Assembly (NCBI RefSeq): GCF_020037125.1
Contig: NZ_JAIQDG010000011.1
Coordinates: forward strand, 62,001-126,000
Direction: 5' to 3'
Source of the DNA: Myxococcus sp. RHSTA-1-4
GTDB taxonomy: Bacteria > Myxococcota > Myxococcia > Myxococcales > Myxococcaceae
Length of the DNA stretch: 64,000 nucleotides
The notes under the pieces are model-generated. The model searched no databases. It was given only the letters and a program-made list of their open reading frames with translations, and had not been told where the DNA came from. Numbering within the stretch: position 1 is the stretch's first letter; every line of letters begins with the position of its first letter. The position numbers and the translations under genes are program-made. This document shows, piece after piece, positions 52,512 to 61,499 of this stretch.

Positions 52512-53696
52512 ATGAGCAAGAAGCAGAAGACGGTGGCGGTGCACGCCGGCTCGCGGCTGACGGGCAGCAAGGCGGTGCCCGTGGCGCCGGCCATCTACCC
52601 GGCGGCGGTGAACTGGTTCGACAGCAGTGACGACCTGGACGGCGCGCTGGACGGGAAGGACTACGCCTACGCCCGCATCAGCGCTCCCAACACGACGCTG
52701 CTGGAGGAGGCGGTGGCCGCGCTGGAGGGCGCCGACGCATGCGTGGCCTACGCCAGCGGCATGGCCGCGCTCCGCTCCGTCTTCGAGGCGCAGGGCTTCC
52801 GGCCCGGCGACAGGCTGGTGATGCCGGCGGACGGCTACGGCGTCACGCGCCTGCTCTACAAGAACCTGTGCGCCGCGCTGGGCGTGGAGCTGCACGCGAT
52901 GATGATGACGGATGCGCGCGCGCCCGAGCGCATCCGTGAGCTGCGTCCGCGCATGGTGCTGGCGGAGAGCATGACCAACCCGCTGTTGCGCGTTCCGGAC
53001 CTGCGCGCGCTGGAGAAGGCGAGCCACGACGTGGGCGCGGCGTTCGTGGTGGACGCCACCTTCCCGTCGCCCGTGGGGCAGCGCGCGCTGGACTTCGGCG
53101 CGGACTACGCGGTGCAGTCCACCAGCAAGTGGCTCAACGGCCACAGCGACGCGCTGGGCGGCACGGTGAGCGGCTCCACCGCGCGCATCGCCCCGCTGCG
53201 CTCCGCGCGAGTCCTGGCCGGTGACGTGCTGGGGCCCTTCGAGGCGTGGCTCACCCTGCGTGGCCTGCGCACCCTGCCGGTGCGGATGAAGGCCCATGCC
53301 GAGCACGCGGCGCACGTGGCCCGGCGGCTGTCGGACTCGCCGCTGCTCGAGCGCGTCATCTACCCGGGCCTGCCCTCGCACCCGGACCACGCCGTGGCGA
53401 AGGAGTTGCTGCTCGGCGGCGGCCCCATGGTGGCCTTCGAAATCAAGGGCATCGGCCGGCCGGAGAGCATGCGCTTCCTGGAGGGGCTGCGAATCTGCAA
53501 GCCCGGCCCGTCGCTGGGGGACGTGGGCACGCTGGTGATGCACGCGGCCAGCGCCAGCGCGCGGCGCCTGACGCCCGAGGAGCGCGCCGCCGCCGGCATC
53601 CAGGAGAACCTCATCCGCGTGTCCGTGGGGCTGGAGGACCCGGACGACATCGTCGAGGACCTGCTCGGCGCGGTGGCCCAGGTGGTGCGCCGATGA
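52512..53696 (+). CDS. Cys/Met metabolism PLP-dependent enzyme (cystathionine synthase/lyase family)
   Basis: 394 aa from ATG 52512. Fold-type I PLP enzyme: AYARISAPNTTLLEEAVAAL near the phosphate-binding loop, CVAYASGMAALRSVF, VVDATFPSPVGQRALDFGAD with the PLP-stacking and Asp region, and the Schiff-base Lys in VQSTSKWLNGHSDALGG. LIRVSVGLEDPDDIVEDL closes the family signature. The family covers cystathionine gamma-synthase, beta- and gamma-lyases and O-acetylhomoserine sulfhydrylase, and I cannot choose among them from motifs alone. The stop overlaps the moaC start by 4 bp. Confidence 0.88.
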   Translation: MSKKQKTVAVHAGSRLTGSKAVPVAPAIYPAAVNWFDSSDDLDGALDGKDYAYARISAPNTTLLEEAVAALEGADACVAYASGMAALRSVFEAQGFRPGDRLVMPADGYGVTRLLYKNLCAALGVELHAMMMTDARAPERIRELRPRMVLAESMTNPLLRVPDLRALEKASHDVGAAFVVDATFPSPVGQRALDFGADYAVQSTSKWLNGHSDALGGTVSGSTARIAPLRSARVLAGDVLGPFEAWLTLRGLRTLPVRMKAHAEHAAHVARRLSDSPLLERVIYPGLPSHPDHAVAKELLLGGGPMVAFEIKGIGRPESMRFLEGLRICKPGPSLGDVGTLVMHAASASARRLTPEERAAAGIQENLIRVSVGLEDPDDIVEDLLGAVAQVVRR

Positions 53697-54235
53697 AGAT
53701 GGTGGACGTGGGCGCGAAGCCGAAGACGGAGCGCGTGGCGGTGGCCACCGCGCGCCTGCGCATGCTCCCCGCCACCCGCGAGCGCATCCTCGCGGGGAAG
53801 GTGGAGAAGGGGGACGTGCTCGCCGCGGCGCGGCTGGCCGGCATCATGGCCGCCAAGCGCACCCCGGACTTCGTTCCGCTCTGCCACCCCATTGCCCTCT
53901 CCGGCGTGGAGGTGACGCTCACCCCGGAAGAGGAGGGCCTGTCCGTCCGCGTGCAGGTCAAGACGGTGGACCGCACGGGCGTGGAGATGGAGGCCCTTAC
54001 CGCGGCGTGCGCGGCGGCGCTCACCGTCTATGACATGTGCAAGAGCGTGGACCGCGGCATGGTGCTGGAGGCGGTACAGCTCGAGCACAAGGCGGGTGGC
54101 CGCTCCGGCACGTGGCACCGGGAGGCGGAAGGCGCCCGGAAGGCCGAGGCCCGCCCGGCGCGTGGAGGGAAGCGGGGCGGCGGCGCGGCTCCGGCCACCG
54201 TGGCGCGTGGCGGGAAGCGCGCGAAGCGCACCTGA
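53693..54235 (+). CDS. moaC: Cyclic pyranopterin monophosphate synthase MoaC, with basic C-terminal tail
   Basis: 180 aa, ATG overlapping the previous stop (ATGA). MoaC converts the MoaA product to cyclic pyranopterin monophosphate in molybdenum cofactor synthesis. Conserved parts are KPKTERVAVATARLRM, KRTPDFVPLCHPIALSGVEV, DRTGVEMEALTAACAAALTV and YDMCKSVDRGMVLEAVQLEHK with the catalytic Lys and Asp. The enzyme normally ends near GGRSGTW; here about 35 extra residues, mainly Lys, Arg, Gly and Ala, are added. No other moa gene is nearby, so it is separated from the rest of the pathway. Confidence 0.95.
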   Translation: MKMVDVGAKPKTERVAVATARLRMLPATRERILAGKVEKGDVLAAARLAGIMAAKRTPDFVPLCHPIALSGVEVTLTPEEEGLSVRVQVKTVDRTGVEMEALTAACAAALTVYDMCKSVDRGMVLEAVQLEHKAGGRSGTWHREAEGARKAEARPARGGKRGGGAAPATVARGGKRAKRT

Positions 54236-54248
54236 GAATCGGAAGGAC

Positions 54249-54278
54249 CGCGCACGGCCCTGGAGACCGTCGTGCGCG
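54249..54278. terminator. Hairpin between convergent moaC and Nudix genes
   Basis: CGCGCACG at 54249-54256 and CGTGCGCG at 54271-54278 form a perfect 8-bp stem with a 14-nt loop. No U-run on either strand. Confidence 0.4.
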
Positions 54279-54323
54279 TCGGGTGAGCCCAAGCCACCCA
54301 CCGCTCCACGCTTCCTCCGGCTC

Positions 54324-54887
54324 CTACCGCGAGCCGCCGGACTCCGCGCGCAGCCGCTCCAGGAAGAAGGCCACCACCACGAGCGAGTGGGTGATGTGGC
54401 CCTCCAGGATGAGCCGGGGCACGTCCGCGCGAGGGTGCAGCTCCACCGCGATGTCCTCGCCCTCGTCCTGCCGCCCCGCGTGGTGCTTCACGCAGTCCAG
54501 CGCCAGGTAGCTGAAGCACCGGTTGGGCTGGAGCGCGGGGTTGGGGTGCACGTCGCCGAGCGGCACCACCCGCCCCGGCACGTAGCCCGTCTCCTCCTCC
54601 AGCTCGCGCGCCGCGGCCACCGCCGGGTCCTCGCCCGGCTCCACCATGCCGCCCGGAACCTCCAGCGTGGGGGACTGGATGCCGAAGCGGAACTGCCGCA
54701 CCAGGACGAGCTGGTCCTCCGGCGTCACGGCGATGACATTCACCCAGTCCGAGCAGTCCACCAGCACGCGCGGCTGCTCATGGCCCGTGCGCGGGTCTGC
54801 CCACCGGTCCTCGCGGACCTTGATGACGCGGTAGTCGTGCTGCAGCCCGTGGCGCAGTCTCAGCCAGGGCTTCACCGTCTGGGACAC
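54324..54887 (-). CDS. Nudix hydrolase, ADP-ribose pyrophosphatase-like
   Basis: 187 aa from GTG 54887 with GGAGGGAGA upstream. The Nudix box GGMVEPGEDPAVAAARELEE plus ETGY matches GX5EX7REUXEEXGU in full. VLVRQFRFGIQSPTLEVPGG before it is typical of ADP-sugar pyrophosphatases. It probably hydrolyses ADP-ribose or another nucleoside diphosphate sugar. It starts 21 bp after the SirB1-like gene. Confidence 0.88.
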   Translation of the reverse strand: MSQTVKPWLRLRHGLQHDYRVIKVREDRWADPRTGHEQPRVLVDCSDWVNVIAVTPEDQLVLVRQFRFGIQSPTLEVPGGMVEPGEDPAVAAARELEEETGYVPGRVVPLGDVHPNPALQPNRCFSYLALDCVKHHAGRQDEGEDIAVELHPRADVPRLILEGHITHSLVVVAFFLERLRAESGGSR

Positions 54888-54908
54888 GCGGTCTCCCTCC
54901 AGGCTCCG

Positions 54909-55763
54909 TCAGTTGAGCAGCGCGGCGCGCTCGCGCAGCTCCCGGGCCGTCAGCTCCAGCCTGTCCCGGTCCGGCGCCTCGGGCGACAGCTCCAGGCACC
55001 GCTCCACGTCCTTGAGCGCCGCGCGGTATGCCCCCAGGTTGGCCAGCAGCGCCGCGCGCGTGCGCAGCTCTCCCGGGTGGTCCGGTGCCAGCAGGAGCAG
55101 CAGGTCCACCACCGCCAGCCCGCGCTCGCAGTCCTCGCGGCCCAGGTACACCCGCCGCAGGTTGGACAGCATGCGGTAGGTAATCAGCTCCACAGGCGCC
55201 GGCGCCAGCATGGCCCGGTCGAACTTGAGCTGTGGCGCCACCCGCTTGAGCAGCTCCTCGCAGCCATGCTCGGTGAGGATGTCCCCGTGGTGGAACGGGT
55301 CCATGACGAGCTTGTGGTCCCCCGCGTCGTGCGCCACCAGGAAGTGGCCGGGGAAGGGCACGCCGTACAGGGAGATGCCCGCGCGCCGCGCCACCTCCAG
55401 GTAGACCACCGACAGCGTTATCGGCAGGCCCACCTTCCGCTCCAGCACCTGGTCCAGGAAGCTGTTCTCCGGAGAGTGGTAGTCCTCCTCGTTCCCCCGG
55501 AAGCCCTCGATGTCCGCCAGCACGTGACGGAGCGCGCGCAGCGGCGCCAGCGCCTCGCCCTTCTCCGTGAGCCGCTCCGCCTCCACCTGCACCCGGCACG
55601 CCAGCACGTCCAGCATGTGAAGGCAGCCTGGCGCGTCCAGCGCGGGGCTGCCCAGTGTGGCGATGGCCAGGGCCGCCAGGTCCAGCCGGGGCGGCTCCGC
55701 GGCCAGGGCCGACACCAGTCGCTCACGGGCCAGCGGCGGGCTGAATCCAGAGGGAATGCTCAC
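54909..55763 (-). CDS. SirB1-family transglutaminase-like / TPR protein
   Basis: 284 aa, GTG start. The N-terminal two thirds match the SirB1/YchA family: HVLADIEGFRGNEEDYHSPE, NSFLDQVLERKVGLPITLSV, ARRAGISLYGVPFPGHFLVA. The fold is papain/transglutaminase-like, but the catalytic Cys is absent from the expected NSFL helix, so peptidase activity is doubtful. The last 80 residues form TPR-like helices (LLAPDHPGELRTRAALLANL). Molecular function unknown. It precedes the Nudix gene on the same strand. Confidence 0.83.
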   Translation of the reverse strand: MSIPSGFSPPLARERLVSALAAEPPRLDLAALAIATLGSPALDAPGCLHMLDVLACRVQVEAERLTEKGEALAPLRALRHVLADIEGFRGNEEDYHSPENSFLDQVLERKVGLPITLSVVYLEVARRAGISLYGVPFPGHFLVAHDAGDHKLVMDPFHHGDILTEHGCEELLKRVAPQLKFDRAMLAPAPVELITYRMLSNLRRVYLGREDCERGLAVVDLLLLLAPDHPGELRTRAALLANLGAYRAALKDVERCLELSPEAPDRDRLELTARELRERAALLN

Positions 55764-55817
55764 GGCGGGAACGAGTAACCCACGGCGGGCCGGACGGCAA
55801 AGGCAGGCAGGCGAACG

Positions 55818-56093
55818 TCAGATTGCTGGCGGAGCATGCGGCAGCCGTCCCTTGATTTCCGCACGCAGGGCCACCTGGGCCGAAATCAGCCCGGACAGGA
55901 TTCCGTCCTCGAACTCGAATGTAGGATGCTCCTTGAGTTCTGGGAAATCATGGGGATTGCGCAGCTCCTCGGGGGTGATGTTGGGCACGGCCTCGCGGGC
56001 GAGCCGCATCACCTTGGCCTGCTGCTGGGAAATCATCCGCTCGAAAAGCTGGGACGACAGCTCCAGCATCTCCTGGGCCACCTGCTCCGTCAT
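55818..56093 (-). CDS. Small helical protein of unknown function
   Basis: 91 aa from ATG 56093; an in-frame earlier Met at 56123 would overlap the preceding gene. Entirely helical and hydrophilic: QVAQEMLELSSQLFERMISQ, LAREAVPNITPEELRNPHDF, EDGILSGLISAQVALRAEIK. No signal peptide or motif. It lies 8 bp after the YiiX-like gene. Confidence 0.65.
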   Translation of the reverse strand: MTEQVAQEMLELSSQLFERMISQQQAKVMRLAREAVPNITPEELRNPHDFPELKEHPTFEFEDGILSGLISAQVALRAEIKGRLPHAPPAI

Positions 56094-56101
56094 AGGCGTG
56101 T

Positions 56102-57706
56102 CTACTCCTGGGCGATATCCCATTTTGCCCGGCGGTAGCTGTAACGGAAGGCGGACGCGTCCGCCTCCTTTGCGTCGCCCTCGGCCTCACGGCCGTCCAG
56201 GAAGGCCACGAAGTCGAGCTGCCGGTCCTCGCGGCCATACTCCGCGTCGAAGAGGCGGACCAGCTCATTGGCGGGCAGGGTGCGGCGGCCGGCCACGTCC
56301 ACCAGGGGGACGCGCAGGCCCTTCATGTCCTGGGAGGGGGCGTAGGCCTTCCACACCAGCTCCGTGCACACGAGCGTCTGGTCGGAGAAGAAGTCGAAGT
56401 TGAAGTCGTAGGGGCGGCCCTGGAAGGTGAAGGCGCGCAGCACGGCGCGGGCCTTCTCCAGCCGGGACACGCGCGGGCGCATGACGCCCAGGTAGTCCAC
56501 GCGCATGCCGTGCTCCAGGCCGGTGAAGGAGACGCCCTCGCTGATGGACTCGATGATGCGGATGGGGTCCCCGTGCGCGTCCTTGCCGGTGTACTCGGCC
56601 CACTTGGCGGGGAAGGCGCGGGCCAGGTGCTGGGTGAAGGAAGCGGGCTTGCCGGGCAGGGTGGCGACCCAGGCCTTCACCTCCGGGTCCGCGTCGAAGT
56701 AGGCGGCGAGTTCCTCCGGCGTGCCCACGAACAGCTCCGCGTGCGGCCAGAAGCCCGGCAGGCCGATGTTGGAGAGGTACCAGTTCTGGCGGGCCACCAT
56801 GACGTCGCCGGGCTCCATGCGCTCGAGCACGGAGAGCACCTGCTCGCGGGCGATGAGCGGCTTGCCGAGGCGGCGCACGCGGGTGTCCCCCATCCACTCG
56901 GCCACGGAGCGCTGCACGGGGAAGAAGGCGCGCTGCGCGGTGTCCTGGGTGATGTCCGCCGCCGCCTTGGCGAAGAGCGTGGCGCCGCGCTTCACCAGGA
57001 GCCCCTTGGCCACCTTGCTGTTCTCCTTCATCTCCTGCATCACCCAGGGCACGCGCGCGGCGTTGAGCGCGTTGGCCTTCACCAGCAGGGGCCGGAGCTG
57101 CTCCTTGTAGCCGTCCCCGGTGAAGAGCTGCGTGGTGGTGGCCACGTGGATGACCTTCTCCTTGAAGCGGGCGAAGGCGCGCGGGGGCAGGCCGTACTCG
57201 GGGGCGGGCTCGTCCAGCAGCACCTCCAGTTGCTTGCGGCCGCCGGCCAGCTCCGCGTAGGTGAGCCCGTGAGCCAGCTCCGTGGTGAGCGCGCCGTGGG
57301 TGAGCAGGAAGCCCCAGGCGTGTTTCTTCGGCTGGGTGAGGGCGGGCACCTTCACGAAGTCCCAGTAGCGCTGCCGGATGACCTCGGTGGAGACGAAGTA
57401 GTCGAAGAAGGCCGCCCAGGTGCTGAGCAGCAGATGCTTCTGGTCCGGCGTGTACGGCTCGCTCTGCTTCTGGAGGTAGACGCCGCGCGACTTCTTCACC
57501 TGCTCCTGCAAGGACCGCAGGCCGAGCGCATAGCGCTCCAGTTGGGCCAGGTCCCGCTGCGCCTGGGTCACGAAGGCCTCGTCGTCCAGGTCATAGACGT
57601 TGCTCATCCCCGTGGCCTGGGTGGCCGTGGGGGTGGCGGTGGCGGGCGGGGCGGCGGGCGTGCTGGCGAGCGTGAGCCAGGCGGCGAGCAGGGGCGCGGC
57701 GGGCAT
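56102..57706 (-). CDS. Exported YiiX-like permuted papain-fold (NlpC/P60 superfamily) protein
   Basis: 534 aa with signal peptide (APLLAAWLTLASTPAAPPA). The N-terminal half is helical and unrecognised (about 40-290). The C-terminal half has the circularly permuted NlpC/P60 arrangement of YiiX/YaeF: PGDVMVARQNWYLSNIGLPG, the His in FWPHAELFVGTPEEL, then the Cys in QTLVCTELVWKAYAP, the nucleophile coming after the His. It should act in the periplasm on peptides, lipids or amide bonds; the substrate is unknown. Confidence 0.8.
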   Translation of the reverse strand: MPAAPLLAAWLTLASTPAAPPATATPTATQATGMSNVYDLDDEAFVTQAQRDLAQLERYALGLRSLQEQVKKSRGVYLQKQSEPYTPDQKHLLLSTWAAFFDYFVSTEVIRQRYWDFVKVPALTQPKKHAWGFLLTHGALTTELAHGLTYAELAGGRKQLEVLLDEPAPEYGLPPRAFARFKEKVIHVATTTQLFTGDGYKEQLRPLLVKANALNAARVPWVMQEMKENSKVAKGLLVKRGATLFAKAAADITQDTAQRAFFPVQRSVAEWMGDTRVRRLGKPLIAREQVLSVLERMEPGDVMVARQNWYLSNIGLPGFWPHAELFVGTPEELAAYFDADPEVKAWVATLPGKPASFTQHLARAFPAKWAEYTGKDAHGDPIRIIESISEGVSFTGLEHGMRVDYLGVMRPRVSRLEKARAVLRAFTFQGRPYDFNFDFFSDQTLVCTELVWKAYAPSQDMKGLRVPLVDVAGRRTLPANELVRLFDAEYGREDRQLDFVAFLDGREAEGDAKEADASAFRYSYRRAKWDIAQE

Positions 57707-57910
57707 GGGGCGTAGGGCTCCGGCGGGAACGAAGGCTGCGGGGGCACTCTACCTCGGGAAGGCCCGGGGCGGCTGGCCCCCTGCCCGGCGGGGGGCGGGG
57801 ACGGGGGGAGCCAGGGGGCTCCGGGTGGCTCCTCGCGCGGGGCATCCCCATTTTGTTCCTACCAAGCACCGCGCCCGGGCCTCGTGTCCGGGCAGAAAGG
57901 CAGAGTCGCG

Positions 57911-58228
57911 ATGGCATACGGACTCGCGGAAGACCCCGGACTTTCCATCACCGCGCACCTCGACTCGGTGGACTACCCCGCGGAGCGGGAGCAGATAGTC
58001 CGGGCCGCGGAGGACAATGGCGCTCCCGTCGACATCATCAACGTCCTCAAGTCGCTGCCCCAGACGGAGTACGCGTCGCGCGAGCACGTGATGAGGGATT
58101 TGGCGGAGGCGGCGAGGCGGTTCGGCCGGCCCTGGCTGAAGGACGACGACGGGGTGGACCGGGACCGGCGCAACATCGGGCGGGACCTGGTGGAGAACGC
58201 GCCCGAGGGCCACACGCGGCACCCGTGA
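57911..58228 (+). CDS. DUF2795 domain protein
   Basis: 105 aa from ATG 57911; a GTG nine codons earlier is possible. It contains SITAHLDSVDYPAEREQIVR and LKSLPQTEYASREHVMRDLA, the DUF2795 pattern of a small helical domain, with a charged tail (DDDGVDRDRRNIGRDLVE). Cytoplasmic, function unknown. The upstream 200 bp include GC-rich hairpins (GCCCGG / CCGGGC around 57869) but no clear promoter. Confidence 0.7.
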   Translation: MAYGLAEDPGLSITAHLDSVDYPAEREQIVRAAEDNGAPVDIINVLKSLPQTEYASREHVMRDLAEAARRFGRPWLKDDDGVDRDRRNIGRDLVENAPEGHTRHP

Positions 58229-58295
58229 AGTACCGGGCCCTGGCGTGAGGAAGCGCTCGCGGGCGCTGGCGCTTTCTGCCAGCGTGCGCGGGCGC

Positions 58296-59210
58296 ATGCG
58301 TCCAGGCCTCCTGCTGTGCAGTCTCATGCTGTCACTGATTGCCGCCGCCTGTCGGAGGGCTCCGCCGCCCATGGTTCCCGCGGCCGCGCCGCCGCCGCCG
58401 GTGCGGCTCGACTTCCAGCCTCCCGTGGACCGGGTCCTCACCGAAACCGTGCGCGCCGTGCGCGTGGTGGAGCGCGGGGGCACCTCCCTGCGCGAGGAGG
58501 CGGAAGCCACCACCGAGACACGCTTCACCCCCGCGGAGGGCGGCTGGCTGCTGGCCCAGGCGGTGCCACGCTCGCGCCTGGTGCGAGGGGCCGCGGATGC
58601 TGGCACCGAGGTGGACACGTGGGTGGACGACGTACTGGCGCGCTTCACGCTGCGGGTGCGGCTGGCGGCGGACGGCACCTTCGTGAAGCTGGTGTCGCCG
58701 GACTCCGCGCTGGAGGCGCTGCGCCAGGGGGGGCCAACGGGGACGGACCTGGCCACGCTGGAGCGCTTCTTCGGGCCGGAGGCGCTGGAGGCGAGGACGC
58801 GCCGCGAGTGGGAGGCGAAGTACGCGGGCCTCTTCGCGCGCAACCTCATGGAGGGGCAGCGCATCTGGGCGGTGGACGTGCTGACGGTGGGGGAGGCGCA
58901 GGTGGCGTACGTGCTGGAGCGCACGGTGCAGGGCACGCGCGACACGGAGTACGGTGACGCGCTGGTGCTGAGCCTCCGGTGTCTGGGGGCGATGCCGGAG
59001 GACGCTCCGGACGAGCTGGTGGAGGCGTGGGAGACGGCGGGGCGGCCGCCACTGACGCCGGGTGTGACGTGCGAGGGCGAGCAGGTGGTGGCGCGGGGCC
59101 GCTTCGTTCCGGTGAGCCGGACGCTCACGGTGAAGGCGGCGGTGGCGGGGGAGACGTGGACCGTCACCACGGAGTCGCGAGCACAGGGACTTCAGGAGGA
59201 GGCGCGATGA
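58296..59210 (+). CDS. Lipoprotein of unknown function
   Basis: 304 aa from ATG 58296, selected because it opens a lipoprotein signal (PGLLLCSLMLSLIAAACRRA, lipobox with Cys20); a GTG at 58245 would add 17 residues. The mature part is a beta-rich body with repeated strands (DFQPPVDRVLTETVRAVRVV, ARFTLRVRLAADGTFVKLVS, TLTVKAAVAGETWTVTTESR). No family recognised. Its stop overlaps the CoA-binding gene by 4 bp. Confidence 0.72.
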   Translation: MRPGLLLCSLMLSLIAAACRRAPPPMVPAAAPPPPVRLDFQPPVDRVLTETVRAVRVVERGGTSLREEAEATTETRFTPAEGGWLLAQAVPRSRLVRGAADAGTEVDTWVDDVLARFTLRVRLAADGTFVKLVSPDSALEALRQGGPTGTDLATLERFFGPEALEARTRREWEAKYAGLFARNLMEGQRIWAVDVLTVGEAQVAYVLERTVQGTRDTEYGDALVLSLRCLGAMPEDAPDELVEAWETAGRPPLTPGVTCEGEQVVARGRFVPVSRTLTVKAAVAGETWTVTTESRAQGLQEEAR

Positions 59211-59650
59211 GCTGGGAACAGAACCTCGTGGAGGACGAAGCGGGCGTGGAGCGCGTGGTGAAGAGCGCGCGGCGGGTGGCGGTGCTGGGCATGAAGACGG
59301 AGCAGCAGTCGGGGCAGCCGGCCTTCTACGTGCCGGACTACCTGGCGCGGGCGGGCGTGGACGTGGTGCCGGTGCCCGTCTACTACCCGGACGTGACGCA
59401 CATCCTGGGCAAGCCGGTGTTCCGCAGGCTGGTGGACGTGCCGGGCGAGGTGGACCTGGTGGACGTGTTCCGCCGGCCGCAGGACATCGACGCGCACGTG
59501 GACGACATCATCGCCAAGAAGCCGAAGGCGGTGTGGTTCCAGTCCGGCATCCGCAACGACGCCGCGGCGGAGAAGCTGGCGAAGGCGGGCATCCAGGTGG
59601 TGCAGGACCGCTGCCTCATGGTGGACCACCGGCGGTACGGGGCGCGGTAG
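59207..59650 (+). CDS. CoA-binding protein (YccU family)
   Basis: 147 aa, ATG overlapping the previous stop, AGGAGGAGG upstream. Rossmann-like CoA_binding_2 domain: RRVAVLGMKTEQQSGQPAFY, VPVPVYYPDVTHILGKPVFR, VDVFRRPQDIDAHVDDIIAK, VVQDRCLMVDHRR. The family binds CoA in the cytoplasm; its role is unclear. It ends the plus-strand set and meets the convergent protease. Confidence 0.9.
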   Translation: MSWEQNLVEDEAGVERVVKSARRVAVLGMKTEQQSGQPAFYVPDYLARAGVDVVPVPVYYPDVTHILGKPVFRRLVDVPGEVDLVDVFRRPQDIDAHVDDIIAKKPKAVWFQSGIRNDAAAEKLAKAGIQVVQDRCLMVDHRRYGAR

Positions 59651-59667
59651 CCGGGCACGTGGAGTGA

Positions 59668-59703
59668 CCTCCACCCCGCCCACGCAGGGGAGCAGGGTGG
59701 AGG
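59668..59703. terminator. Hairpin between convergent CoA-binding and protease genes
   Basis: CCTCCACCC (59668-59676) and GGGTGGAGG (59695-59703), perfect 9-bp stem with an 18-nt loop. No U-run. Confidence 0.45.
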
Positions 59704-59725
59704 CCCGAGTCACACGGCCTTTGAC

Positions 59726-61333
59726 TCAGTAGCTGCCGGAGATGACCTTGGGCAGCGCCTTCTTCAGGTCGGGCAGGGGCCCAATCTGCCGCGAGTCGGT
59801 GGCCTGCGCGGTGCCGTTGTCGCGCAGCAGGCCGCGCATCTGCACGCTCGTCAGGCGGCGGCCGTTGGCCAGGGCCACGCCCTGCGCGCTGGCGGCGGCG
59901 CCCACGACGATGGGCGAGGCGCTCGACGTGCCGCTGAAGGACGACGTGTAGTACTGGTCCTCGCCGTAGGACGAGCCGAACACGTTGCCGTAGCCCATGG
60001 AGTAGACGCGCTCACCCCAGCCGTGCACGTCCACGCGGCTGCCGTAGTTCGTCCAGCACATGGGCGCGCGCGTGGCGTACGTGCTGGCGCCCACGATGAT
60101 GGCGCCCGAGTCGCGCACCGTGCGGTTGAAGGCGCCGCCGTACGCGGCCGCGTCCAGGTTGGCGCTGCCGTTGCCCGCCGCCTCCACCACGATGACGCCG
60201 TTGGCCGTGGCCGTGCGGATGGCGTCGTAGTTGGCCGTCCAGTACTCCATGGCGATGTAGTTGCACTGGCTGGTGTTGCACGTGCACGCCGTGCCGTCCG
60301 ACGGGCCCCCCGCGTGCAGCTCGACGAGGACGATGCCGCCCAGGCCCGCGGCCGTGGCCGCCTTGGAGATGGCGCTCGCGGTGCTCTGGCTGCCGATGCT
60401 CTCCACGCCGGCCCGCGCCGCGTTCGCGATGCCCGTCACGCCGTACGCGTTGGCCGTGCCGACAATCTCACCCAGCACCGCCGTGCCGTGGTTGCGCCAG
60501 CCGATGTCGGTGTACTGCGTGCCGCCCTGGTAGAAGAGCGCCGGCATGTCCTCGTGGGTGGTGCGCCAGCCGCCCTCGATGTCCACCACCTTCACGTTGG
60601 TGCCCTTGCCGCCCCCCACCGTCCACCCGTACTTCGCGTCGATGCCGCCGGGCGCCGCGTTCAGGTAGCCCTGGTTGGCCTCGTACAGCGGCGTCGTCGG
60701 AGGAAGGTCCGCCGCGGCCAGCAGGCTCCGCACCGCCGCGTCCATGCCGAAGTTCACCATGGCCGGCTCGGGAGGAGGCTCGGCGTAGGCCACCTCCACG
60801 CCGTCCAGGCGGTTCAGCTCGGCGACGAGGTCCGCCACGCGCCCGGCGGTGGTGCCCGGCAGCAGCGGCACCTCGAAGTAGAGGTTCAGGTCCGCGAGCT
60901 GCTGGCCGCTGCGCTCCTCACCGGACGCCTTGCGCGCGGCCAGCGTGGGCTCGTCCTCGTCGAAGAGCCGCGACGGGGCGCCGGTGCGCGGCGCGCGCTC
61001 CAGCAGGGACTCCACGGCGGCGGTGTCGGCCTGGAGCCGCTCCTCGCTCAGCCCCCGGCCGGCGAGCAGCGCACGCTCCGCCTCGCCCCGCTCGGAGGCG
61101 AGCGGCACCAGGCGGTTGTCACGCAGCCGCACGCGGCTGCCCTCGTGGAACTTCACCACGATGCGCTCCACGTACGTCTCGGCGGCCAGCTCGCGGCCGG
61201 TGTGCTTCGCCACCAGCCCGCGAGGCTCCAGGGACTTCGGCGCGGCTTCGGCGGCGGGCGCCAGCGCCAGCAGGGACAGGGACAGCAGTGCGCCACGCAG
61301 GGGACGCATCGACAGGAGGAACGACGTCGGCAT
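59726..61333 (-). CDS. Secreted subtilisin-like serine peptidase (S8)
   Basis: 535 aa from ATG 61333, GGAGG 8 nt upstream. Signal peptide, then a propeptide-like N-terminal region to about 200. Catalytic triad: Asp in VKVVDIEGGW, His in WRNHGTAVLG, Ser in SFSGTSSASPIVVGAAASAQ. Asn of the oxyanion hole lies in VVEAAGNGSANLD. Cys pairs (ACTCNTSQC) may form disulfides. It probably acts outside the cell, as many myxobacterial S8 proteases do in predation. It lies downstream of the peroxidase-like gene on the same strand, 166 bp away. Confidence 0.93.
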   Translation of the reverse strand: MPTSFLLSMRPLRGALLSLSLLALAPAAEAAPKSLEPRGLVAKHTGRELAAETYVERIVVKFHEGSRVRLRDNRLVPLASERGEAERALLAGRGLSEERLQADTAAVESLLERAPRTGAPSRLFDEDEPTLAARKASGEERSGQQLADLNLYFEVPLLPGTTAGRVADLVAELNRLDGVEVAYAEPPPEPAMVNFGMDAAVRSLLAAADLPPTTPLYEANQGYLNAAPGGIDAKYGWTVGGGKGTNVKVVDIEGGWRTTHEDMPALFYQGGTQYTDIGWRNHGTAVLGEIVGTANAYGVTGIANAARAGVESIGSQSTASAISKAATAAGLGGIVLVELHAGGPSDGTACTCNTSQCNYIAMEYWTANYDAIRTATANGVIVVEAAGNGSANLDAAAYGGAFNRTVRDSGAIIVGASTYATRAPMCWTNYGSRVDVHGWGERVYSMGYGNVFGSSYGEDQYYTSSFSGTSSASPIVVGAAASAQGVALANGRRLTSVQMRGLLRDNGTAQATDSRQIGPLPDLKKALPKVISGSY

Positions 61334-61459
61334 GGACTGCCTCCACTTCGAGAAGAGGACGGCCGTGACGCGCGGCCCGCCCGGACCCATGCCCGGACGG
61401 GTGCGAATCACGCGGACATCTTGCGTTCCCGGTCTGTCATCAATTTCTGGATGCGAGCC

Positions 61460-61487
61460 GGCGACTGTCCACCACCGAACAGTCGCC
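61460..61487 (-). terminator. Terminator hairpin after the peroxidase-like gene
   Basis: Perfect 9-bp stem GGCGACTGT (61460-61468) / ACAGTCGCC (61479-61487), 10-nt loop, starting 12 nt past the stop at 61500. No strong U-run follows. Confidence 0.5.
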
Positions 61488-61499
61488 AGCCACCCGCTC

